In this document: in pieces, positions 34,386 to 41,546 of the stretch
How the letters are laid out: every line of letters begins with the position of its first letter
Position numbering within the stretch: position 1 is the stretch's first letter
DNA from: Sphingobium fontiphilum
GTDB taxonomy: Bacteria > Pseudomonadota > Alphaproteobacteria > Sphingomonadales > Sphingomonadaceae
Assembly: GCF_014196635.1 (NCBI RefSeq)
Contig: NZ_JACIEB010000005.1
Span: 1 to 64,000, forward strand
Direction of reading: 5' to 3'
Length of the DNA stretch: 64,000 nt
The notes under the pieces: generated by a model
What the model was told of the DNA's origin: nothing
The model's database searches: none
What the model saw: the letters and a program-made list of their open reading frames with translations, nothing else
Translations under genes and position numbers: made by a program

Positions 34386-35102
34386 ATGTCCACCGATGTC
34401 GATCGCTATATTCGGGATCGTGTCAGCCCGACCCTGCGCCGACAGGAGGAACGCTATCAAAGCCTGTCGGCGCGCGCGCGGCAAAGGCGCAACGCCGGGC
34501 TGTTGCGGAAAGTGCGGCTGGCGCTGGGGGCCTTGCTGGCGATTATCATCGCCAGCGCGGCGACAGGCTTCATCATGCCGCTGGGCACGACCGGGGTGAT
34601 GGTGGCGCTGGGCGTGATGATCGCCGCCGTGCTGCTGATCGCGGTAGCGCCCACCGAGAAGCGTGTGCGGACGGAGGCGCTGGCGACGACGGAACTCAAG
34701 GCCCTGCCACTCCAGACCGAAATATGGCTGGAAAACCAGCGCAGGGCGCTGCCCGCCCCGGCCGTGACTTTGGTCGACAGCATCGGCGTGAAGCTGGAGA
34801 CGTTGGCGCCGCAACTGGAGCGACTGAACCCGCAGGAACCGGCCGCGCAGGAAGTTCGCCGCTTGCTGGCCGACCATCTGCCCGAACTGGTCAACGGCTA
34901 TCAATCCATTCCCGCGCCGCTGCGGCGGGAGGAGCGCAACGGCCGCGTGCCCGAAAAGCAACTGGTCGAGGGGCTGTCGGTGATCGACGCGGAAATCGGC
35001 CGGATGAGCGAGGCGATGGCGTCCGGCGACCTTGACAAGCTGGCGACGCAGAACCGCTTTCTGGAACTCAAATATCAGGAAGCAAGGGAATTGGGGCAAT
35101 AA
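34386..35102 (+). CDS. XpaC-like membrane protein paired with TelA
   Basis: The 238-aa product has an Arg-rich N-terminus (TLRRQEERYQSLSARARQRR), two adjacent membrane helices (about 44-64 and 68-86), and a helical cytoplasmic C-terminus. Order and context match the 5-bromo-4-chloroindolyl phosphate hydrolysis (XpaC) family that accompanies TelA. No catalytic motif is apparent. The start lies 4 bp after the telA-like stop. Confidence 0.65.
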   Translation: MSTDVDRYIRDRVSPTLRRQEERYQSLSARARQRRNAGLLRKVRLALGALLAIIIASAATGFIMPLGTTGVMVALGVMIAAVLLIAVAPTEKRVRTEALATTELKALPLQTEIWLENQRRALPAPAVTLVDSIGVKLETLAPQLERLNPQEPAAQEVRRLLADHLPELVNGYQSIPAPLRREERNGRVPEKQLVEGLSVIDAEIGRMSEAMASGDLDKLATQNRFLELKYQEARELGQ

Positions 35103-35118
35103 CCGCCCCTGCCCCGGC

Positions 35119-35271
35119 ATGATCCACCTGACCCGCATCATCGTCGACCTGCTGACCGGGTTGCTGGCGGCGGGCGGATGGGCATTGTTGATGGTGGGCG
35201 GCGCGCTGACCGCGATTGTCGGCGGCGGCGCGGGCGCGCTGATGCTTATCCGGGTCTGGAAACGGCGTTGA
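35119..35271 (+). CDS. Small membrane protein of the TelA/XpaC operon
   Basis: A 50-aa product with one or two hydrophobic helices (IIVDLLTGLLAAGGWALLMV, then GGALTAIVGGGAGALMLIRV) and a basic tail WKRR. It begins 16 bp after the XpaC-like stop in the same direction. The 3' end overlaps the convergent PilZ gene by 26 bp. No family is recognised. Confidence 0.5.
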   Translation: MIHLTRIIVDLLTGLLAAGGWALLMVGGALTAIVGGGAGALMLIRVWKRR

Positions 35272-35584
35272 CAACGGTTTCGATCAGCCCCTGCAACAGC
35301 GGATCGGGCAGCGCCTGATCGAAGCGGATGCCGAAACGGCAGGCCTTTTCCCAGATCACCCGGCCGCGCAGCAGCAGACCGAACAGCTCAACCTCCACCC
35401 ATTGATCAACATGCGGCGGCAGGTCGGCATGAAGCCGCGCGCCCGTGCGCGAAAGATCGAGCAGATGCGCGCGCCAAGTTTCGCCATCCCGGTGCAGCCG
35501 CACCGGTTCAAACATCTTGTGACGGGCGGCCATGCGTCGCGAGGGCCCTGAAGCCCCCGCCGTGATGGCGGTCATGTGGGTCAT
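35246..35584 (-). CDS. PilZ-domain protein
   Basis: The 112-aa product has a PilZ fold: RHKMFEPVRLHRDG, then LDLSRTGARLHADLP (the D/N-x-S-x-x-G motif of c-di-GMP binding), and GRVIWEKACRFGIRFDQALP. The upstream RxxxR part is weak (MAARHKMFEP), so c-di-GMP affinity is uncertain. The ATG at 35584 has GGGGAG four bases upstream and is preferred over a start nine codons earlier. Convergent overlap with the small membrane gene. Confidence 0.82.
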   Translation of the reverse strand: MTHMTAITAGASGPSRRMAARHKMFEPVRLHRDGETWRAHLLDLSRTGARLHADLPPHVDQWVEVELFGLLLRGRVIWEKACRFGIRFDQALPDPLLQGLIETVVNAVSRPG

Positions 35585-35753
35585 TCCGCTCCCCTCTCGC
35601 CGGCGCAGCATAGCCGCAAGATTCGGGTCGATTCGCGCTTTTTCGTCACCAACGCGGCATTAACCGCGATTTTCCCGACGAACGCCCTTGTTTTGGCCGC
35701 GAATCGGAAAGGGCGCGCCCGCTCCCATGCAGCTCAGCCATCGGCCGGGGCTG

Positions 35754-36881
35754 TCAGTCGACATCCTCGACATCGACCTTTTCGCCCGTCACCTTCTGCG
35801 ACAGGGCGGCGGCCATGAACGGATCAAGCGCGCCGTCCAGCACATCGTCGGGCGCGGTGGAGGTGACGCCGGTGCGCAGGTCCTTCACCAGCTGATAGGG
35901 TTGCAGGACGTAGGAGCGGATCTGATGGCCCCAGCCGATCTCGGTCTTGGCCTGGTAATCGCTCGACGCCGCTTCCTCGCGCTTGCGCAGTTCCGCTTCA
36001 TAGAGGCGCGCCTTCAGCATGTTCATCGCGGTGGCGCGGTTCTTGTGCTGGGACCGGTCGTTCTGCGACGCGACGATGATGCCCGAAGGGACGTGGGTGA
36101 TGCGAACGGCGGAGTCGGTCGTGTTGACGTGCTGCCCGCCCGCGCCAGACGCGCGATAGGTGTCGATCTTGAGGTCGCTTTCCTTGACCTCGATGTCGAT
36201 GTCATCGTCGATCACCGGATAAACCCAGACCGACGAAAAGCTGGTGTGGCGGCGCGCGCTGCTGTCATAGGGGCTGATGCGGACCAGGCGGTGGACGCCG
36301 CTTTCGGTCTTGGCATAGCCATAGGCGTTCTCGCCCTTGATGAGGAAGGTGGCGGACTTGATCCCCGCCTGGTCGCCCGCCTGATAATCGACCAGATCGA
36401 CCTTGTAACCGCGCCGTTCGGCCCAGCGGCGATACATGCGGCTCAGCATCTCGGCCCAGTCCTGGCTCTCCGTGCCGCCCGCGCCGGCGTGGATTTCGAG
36501 ATAAGTGTCGTAGCCGTCGGCCTCGCCCGCCAGCAGCGCCTTGATCTTGTCTTCGTCGGCCCGCTCGGCCAGCGCCTTCAGGGACGCGATGGCTTCGGTC
36601 ACCATCTCTTCGTCGCCTTCCGCCTCGGCCATTTCGATAAGGTCGGCGGTGTCGGTCTTTTCCGTGTCGATGGCGCGGGTGGCGCCGATCGCGCTGTCAA
36701 GCCGGGTGCGCTCGCGCATCACCTCCTGCGCCTGTTTGGCGTTGTCCCACAGGGTCGGATCCTCGACGCGCGCGTTCAGCTCGTCCAGACGGCGCAGCGC
36801 CACGTCCCAGTCGAGGAAGCGACGCAACAGGCTGAGCGCGGCGTCGATGCGGTCGATATATTGCTGCGCTTCGGCGCGCAT
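35754..36881 (-). CDS. prfB: Peptide chain release factor 2
   Basis: Terminates translation at UGA and UAA codons. The 375-aa product begins MRAEAQQYIDRIDAALSLLR and contains the GGQ peptide-release loop (RASGAGGQHVNTTDSAVRIT) and the upstream HAGAGGTESQDWAEML. The frame is continuous without an internal UGA, so the programmed +1 frameshift that autoregulates prfB in E. coli is absent here. It lies 131 bp downstream of the PBP1A gene, in the same direction. Confidence 0.97.
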   Translation of the reverse strand: MRAEAQQYIDRIDAALSLLRRFLDWDVALRRLDELNARVEDPTLWDNAKQAQEVMRERTRLDSAIGATRAIDTEKTDTADLIEMAEAEGDEEMVTEAIASLKALAERADEDKIKALLAGEADGYDTYLEIHAGAGGTESQDWAEMLSRMYRRWAERRGYKVDLVDYQAGDQAGIKSATFLIKGENAYGYAKTESGVHRLVRISPYDSSARRHTSFSSVWVYPVIDDDIDIEVKESDLKIDTYRASGAGGQHVNTTDSAVRITHVPSGIIVASQNDRSQHKNRATAMNMLKARLYEAELRKREEAASSDYQAKTEIGWGHQIRSYVLQPYQLVKDLRTGVTSTAPDDVLDGALDPFMAAALSQKVTGEKVDVEDVD

Positions 36882-37012
36882 GGGCCTTCTCCAGAATAGT
36901 CGCGTGCGCCTCAACGCATCAAGCGACCGCCCCTATCCCAGACCGAGAGGCTTGGAAAGATTCAATCCTGCGCCGGGAAAGGAAGGCGGCGGGGCTGTAA
37001 CGCCCGTCCGCC

Positions 37013-39541
37013 TCAATAAATCCCGCCCTGATCCTGCAGGAAATCGGCGTCGCTGCGCTGGCGGCGCTGGGTGGAGGCGGCGCGCGCGGCGGCTTTTTCC
37101 TGCGCTTCCACTTCCTCGGTGCGGATGGTGCGGCGCGGTTCGGTTTCGGGCTTGAACGCTTCCCAAATGACGGCGGCCTTGGGCTCGTGCGTCGGCCATG
37201 CGCCATAGACGCGCTTGCCCGAGCGACGGTCGATGGCGACCATGCGGATGCCCGCAGGCGCGACGAAGGGCGTTTTGGGCATGTTTTCGAGGATCGGGGC
37301 CATCGCCGCTTTCCAGATCGGCGCGGCGATGCGGCCGCCCTGCGCCCAGCCGCCCAGGCTGCGCGGCTGGTCGTAGCCGATATAGACGCCGGCGACGAGG
37401 TCGGGCGAACCGCCGACGAACCAGACATTGGTCGGACCATTGGTGGTGCCGGTCTTGCCGAACAGCGGGCGATCAAGGTCGGCCAGCACCGTCGCGGTGC
37501 CGCGCTGGACGACGCCTTCGGCAATATGGACGACCTGGTAGGCGGTCATCGGGTTCATCACCTGCCGCCCTTCGAACCCGAAACGGGGCATCGGTTTGCC
37601 GTCCCAATTGGCCATATTGCACCCGTCGCAGGCGCGCCAGCGGTCGGGCCAGATCACCTTGCCGCGCCGGTCCTGAACATAGTCCATCACCTTGGGCGCG
37701 AATTGCTTGCCGTGGTTGGCGAGCGTCGCATAGGCGTTGACCATGCGTTCGACGGTGGTTTCGCCCGCGCCCAGCGCAAAGGACAGATAGGGCTGATAAT
37801 CGCCGATGCCCATATTTTTGATGGTGCGCACGACACGGTCCATGCCGGTCTGGCTGGCGGCGCGCACGGTCATCAGGTTGCGCGACTGTTCGACGCCCCA
37901 GCGCATCGTCTGCGGCCCGGCGCTGCCGCCCGAGAAGTTGCGAAAGCATTTCTGCCCCAGCCCCGCGCCCTGATAGACGCAGAGCGGCCCGTCGACGATG
38001 ATCGACGCGGGCGTCATGCCATTGTCGAGCGCGGCGGCATAGACGAAGGGCTTGATCGTGGAGCCGGGCTGACGCTGGGCCTGGGTCGCGCGGTTATAGG
38101 CGGACAGGCGCGCGTCGAAGCCGCCCTGCATGGCGTGGATGCGGCCGCCATGGGTGTCTTCGATCACCATGCCGCCCGACACTTCGGGGATGGAGCGCAG
38201 CGCATAGCTGGAGCCGTTGGCGACGACGACGATCAGGTCGCCGGGTTTGAGCGCGGCGAAAGCCGTGCCGCCCGTTTTGCGCGCGGGCATCTGCGCCGCG
38301 TCGGCGGGCAATGTGCCGGTGGCGCCGTCGGCAAAGCCGATGCTGGCGCTGGTCGCGCTCTTGTCGATCACGGCGGCGACGCGCCAGCCGCTATAGTCGA
38401 CATCGACATAGCTGGCGGCCAGTTCGCGTTTCCAGCCATTGGCGATGTTGATCCTGCCCACCGGGCCGGACCAGCCGCGCCCGGCGTCGAACCGAAGCAG
38501 CCCGCCGCGCAGCGCATTTTGCGCCTGTTCCTGCATCATCGGGTCATAGGGGCTGCGCACCCACAGCCCCCCGGCATAGACGCTGTTGGGACCATCGGCC
38601 GCCTTTTCGCCGAAGCGTTCGATCAGGCGGCGGCGCACCTCTTCCATATAATAGCCGCCCGCGCGAGCGTCGAAGCCGGAACCATGAGCGGTGACGGCGC
38701 CCAGCGGCTGGGCGCGGGCCGCATCGCGCTGCGCCGCGCTGATCCAGCCATTTTTCTCCATCTCGCCCAGCGCCCAGTTGCGCCGGTCGAGCGCGCGTTC
38801 ATGACCGGTCGCGCTTTCCGGGCGGTAATTGGCCGGCCCCTTGGGCAGGATCGCCAGATAGGCCATTTCATGGAGCTTCAGGTCGGCCACATCCTTGTCG
38901 AAATAGGCGCGCGCCGCCGCCTGAACGCCATAGGCGTTGCGCCCCAGGAATATCTGGTTGAGGTAGAGTTCAAGGATCTGCTGCTTGGTCAGCACCTGTT
39001 CCATGCGATAGGCAAGGATCATTTCCTTCACCTTGCGCGTGGGAGAGTAGGCGTCGCCGATCAGCAGGTTCTTCGCCACCTGCTGGGTGATGGTGGAGCC
39101 GCCGCGCGCACGCTGGCCCGATCCCAATTTGCTGGCGTAATCGACCACGGCGCCAAAGAAGCCGGGAATGTCGACGCCATGATGTTCGAAAAAGGTCTTG
39201 TCCTCCGCCGCCAGATAGGCGCGGATCAGCAACGGCGGATAATCGCTATATTGCAACTGCACGCGCCGTTCGCGGGCATAGCTGTGCACCGGTGAGCCAT
39301 TGACGTCGCGCACGATGGTGGGCAGCGGCGGCTCATATTCCAGCAGTGACGTAGCATCAGGCAGGTCGCGCGCAAATATCAGCCAGAAGATCGCGCAAAA
39401 GGCGATGAAGCCGCCGCCCAGGATCGACAGCCAGCGGAACCAGCGGCGGCCCCACAGGCTGCGCAGACGGGCGAAAATGCCGCGCGCGTCCCGCCGGAGG
39501 CGAAAGGCGGTGGTCGGCGATGTCGAAGCGGCCTCTTCCAT
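37013..39541 (-). CDS. ponA: Penicillin-binding protein 1A (bifunctional transglycosylase/transpeptidase)
   Basis: Class A PBP that polymerises glycan strands and cross-links peptides. From ATG 39541 it is 842 aa. A membrane anchor lies at about residues 37-57. The glycosyltransferase catalytic Glu is E113 in AAEDKTFFEHHGVDIPG, with RGGSTITQQVAKNLL after it. The transpeptidase nucleophile is in QPGSTIKPFVYAA, then SRN and KTGTTNGPTNVWF. An OB-like insert lies between the domains, as in proteobacterial PBP1A. The start was chosen because upstream codons run into the intergenic hairpin. Confidence 0.95.
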   Translation of the reverse strand: MEEAASTSPTTAFRLRRDARGIFARLRSLWGRRWFRWLSILGGGFIAFCAIFWLIFARDLPDATSLLEYEPPLPTIVRDVNGSPVHSYARERRVQLQYSDYPPLLIRAYLAAEDKTFFEHHGVDIPGFFGAVVDYASKLGSGQRARGGSTITQQVAKNLLIGDAYSPTRKVKEMILAYRMEQVLTKQQILELYLNQIFLGRNAYGVQAAARAYFDKDVADLKLHEMAYLAILPKGPANYRPESATGHERALDRRNWALGEMEKNGWISAAQRDAARAQPLGAVTAHGSGFDARAGGYYMEEVRRRLIERFGEKAADGPNSVYAGGLWVRSPYDPMMQEQAQNALRGGLLRFDAGRGWSGPVGRINIANGWKRELAASYVDVDYSGWRVAAVIDKSATSASIGFADGATGTLPADAAQMPARKTGGTAFAALKPGDLIVVVANGSSYALRSIPEVSGGMVIEDTHGGRIHAMQGGFDARLSAYNRATQAQRQPGSTIKPFVYAAALDNGMTPASIIVDGPLCVYQGAGLGQKCFRNFSGGSAGPQTMRWGVEQSRNLMTVRAASQTGMDRVVRTIKNMGIGDYQPYLSFALGAGETTVERMVNAYATLANHGKQFAPKVMDYVQDRRGKVIWPDRWRACDGCNMANWDGKPMPRFGFEGRQVMNPMTAYQVVHIAEGVVQRGTATVLADLDRPLFGKTGTTNGPTNVWFVGGSPDLVAGVYIGYDQPRSLGGWAQGGRIAAPIWKAAMAPILENMPKTPFVAPAGIRMVAIDRRSGKRVYGAWPTHEPKAAVIWEAFKPETEPRRTIRTEEVEAQEKAAARAASTQRRQRSDADFLQDQGGIY

Positions 39542-39639
39542 TCTGGGAAGAGGCTCTAGGGTCAAAAACCAGCGCTGTCGAGGCGGCCCGCGCCGGTCGG
39601 AGGTCATTTGGGAAATGCGCGTGGCCCATTTCCGATTCG

Positions 39640-39715
39640 GCGCCGGCCCGCTCCCCCACCCGGCCACCCAACGGCAGTATCATTTGGGCGGCCGGGTGGG
39701 GGCGCGGGCCGGTGC
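39640..39715. repeat. 30-bp inverted repeat between amiC and ponA
   Basis: Arms 39640-39669 and 39686-39715 pair at 27 of 30 positions, with a 16-nt loop. The core is CTCCCCCACCCGGCC. The element is too long for a simple terminator and resembles a mobile REP/MITE-like hairpin. It lies between the amiC terminator and ponA, with no coding potential. Confidence 0.6.
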
Positions 39716-39720
39716 GACAC

Positions 39721-39746
39721 AAAAAGTCCGGCCTTCGCCGGATTTT
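39721..39746 (-). terminator. Terminator of amiC
   Basis: On the minus strand TCCGGC-GAAG-GCCGGA (39727-39742) forms a compact hairpin, followed by CTTTTT. It lies 14 bp after the amiC stop. The plus strand also has TTTT after the stem, so it could work both ways. Confidence 0.65.
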
Positions 39747-39756
39747 CTCACAACGC

Positions 39757-41025
39757 TCAGTTCATCGCCAGCTTGCGGGCGAAGTGGATTTCGATGGCGC
39801 TGGCGACGCCGCGGGCGATCTGGGCCTGGCCCTCGCGCGAACTCAGGAAGGCGGCGTCATGGGCGTTGCTGATATAGCCGGTTTCGAACAGGACCGATGG
39901 AATATCGGGCGCTTTCAGCACCATCAGCGAGGCGAAGCGGTGATAGGCGCTGCGGAAGGGCACATAGGGCGCGGCCGATCGTTGCAGCAGGCGGGCGAAA
40001 TTGGCCGAGATGTTCATCGATTCGCGCTGCGTCAGGTCGATAAGGATCGACGACACCTCGCCAGACTGGTTGCCCAGGTTGACGCCGTTGATGATGTCGG
40101 CCTTGTTCTCGCGCGCGGCAAGCCGGGCGGCCTCGCGGTCCGACGCGGTTTCGGACAGGGTATAGACGGTGGCCCCCTGCGCCTCGCGATTTTCAGCCGA
40201 GTCGGCATGGATGGAAATGAACAGATCGGCATTCATGCGCCGGGCGATGCCATAGCGTTCCTGCAGCACCAGAAAACGATCATCATCGCGGGTCAGCGCC
40301 ACCCGCACCCGACCCGACTTGACCAGCCGGTCGCGGATCGCCTGGGCGATGGCCAGCGTCACATCCTTTTCGCGGCGGCCGTTATCGGGGTCGATCGCGC
40401 CCGGATCATGGCCGCCATGGCCCGCGTCGATGACGACGAGCGGACGCCCTGCGTCTCGCGGTCCTTCGACCTGGGGCAGGGCGAGCGCCTTGGACGCTGC
40501 GGGAATGGGCACGGTGATGCTATGCACACGATGGGGCGGGCGCGCTGCGTTGGCGGGCGCGTCGAACCGCATCCGGCCCTGACCCAGGGCGGAACGGAAC
40601 GCGCCCGACGATACGTCCTGCAGGGTGAAACTCAATGAGCGGCCGTCTTCGGAGAAGCGCGCGCCGGTGGGCACGGCCGGGCTGGCGAGGTCGAGCACGA
40701 CGCGGGCGGTCTGCGCATCCACCTGCCCCTGGCGAACGGCGGCGACGGCGGGGGCCGATCCGGCAAAGCCCCGCCCGGCCTGCGCGCCGCTGATGTCGAG
40801 GGCGATGCGCTGCGGCCCGTCGAGCAGGAAGGCCGACGCGCCGTCGACCGGCTCGTCAAAGCGCAACGTCACCTGGTTGGCGGTCATATCGACGCCGGCA
40901 ATTCCGCCCGCCGATCCGGGGGTCGTCGCGAACAGCGCGCCCGCCAGTGCCATGCCGTAAACCATGCGCCGCTTTTGCAACGCGAGCGATCCGGGCGTCC
41001 AGCCGAATTTCATATAGGACAACAT
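39757..41025 (-). CDS. amiC: N-acetylmuramoyl-L-alanine amidase (AMIN plus Amidase_3)
   Basis: Periplasmic zinc amidase that splits septal peptidoglycan during daughter-cell separation. The 422-aa product has an N-terminal signal (about residues 20-40, VYGMALAGALFATTPGSAGG), an AMIN domain (about 45-130), and a C-terminal Amidase_3 domain. The zinc site and catalytic Glu appear in VIDAGHGGHDPGAIDPDNGR, FISIHADSAENREAQGATVY and VLFETGYISNAHDAAFL. A start five codons downstream (MKFGWTPG) is also possible. Functionally linked to the neighbouring PBP1A. Confidence 0.94.
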   Translation of the reverse strand: MLSYMKFGWTPGSLALQKRRMVYGMALAGALFATTPGSAGGIAGVDMTANQVTLRFDEPVDGASAFLLDGPQRIALDISGAQAGRGFAGSAPAVAAVRQGQVDAQTARVVLDLASPAVPTGARFSEDGRSLSFTLQDVSSGAFRSALGQGRMRFDAPANAARPPHRVHSITVPIPAASKALALPQVEGPRDAGRPLVVIDAGHGGHDPGAIDPDNGRREKDVTLAIAQAIRDRLVKSGRVRVALTRDDDRFLVLQERYGIARRMNADLFISIHADSAENREAQGATVYTLSETASDREAARLAARENKADIINGVNLGNQSGEVSSILIDLTQRESMNISANFARLLQRSAAPYVPFRSAYHRFASLMVLKAPDIPSVLFETGYISNAHDAAFLSSREGQAQIARGVASAIEIHFARKLAMN

Positions 41026-41546
41026 CCATCCAGCGTCCCCACGCTGAATGCCTGATTAAGGATGCTTCCCTTTTCCGCCGCTGAAAGGATGGGGTTAACA
41101 TGATCTTCAGCACGTTTCGATCATGGCGGCCCTATGCGGCATTATTTGGCGGCAGGCGTTGCCCGTTGCCTATTTGGCTGCTACCCCTCTTCATTCCCGC
41201 AAGGTGGGCTCTTATCTCAAGTGCCCGAACCCCAACGGAACCATAGGTACTATTTTGCGCGATCCGGCCCCTATGTCCGCATCGCACATGACAACAGGTT
41301 GACGCTGCATGTGGCATTTTTCCCATCCTTCGCATTGCCCGGTTCCGGGCGAGGCGACGTTGATGGGCGTTTACGGGGCCGGCGCAAAGCCCGCCCATGC
41401 CCGCGCAGCAGACGCGATCTTCACCCCTCAATCCGGAACAGGCGCGCCCATGGCGTCCCCATGGACGCCCCCAGGCGCGCCGTTCCGCCTTTATCGCGTG
41501 GCCCGGCGGCCCCTGGCCCCCGCGCGTCCACGCCGGAGAATCATCA
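41026..41546 (+). promoter_or_regulatory. Long intergenic region, probable rne 5' leader
   Basis: About 520 bp lie between the divergent amiC and rne starts with no gene of conviction. In other bacteria rne mRNA has a long autoregulatory leader cut by RNase E itself. A U-rich patch (GGCATTTTTCCC near 41311-41322) would be a natural RNase E site. The promoter itself was not located. The part nearest amiC must hold that gene's promoter as well. Confidence 0.35.

Noticed and set aside
35754-36881. Programmed frameshift in prfB.
   Set aside because: The frame is continuous with no internal UGA; the E. coli-type frameshift is absent.
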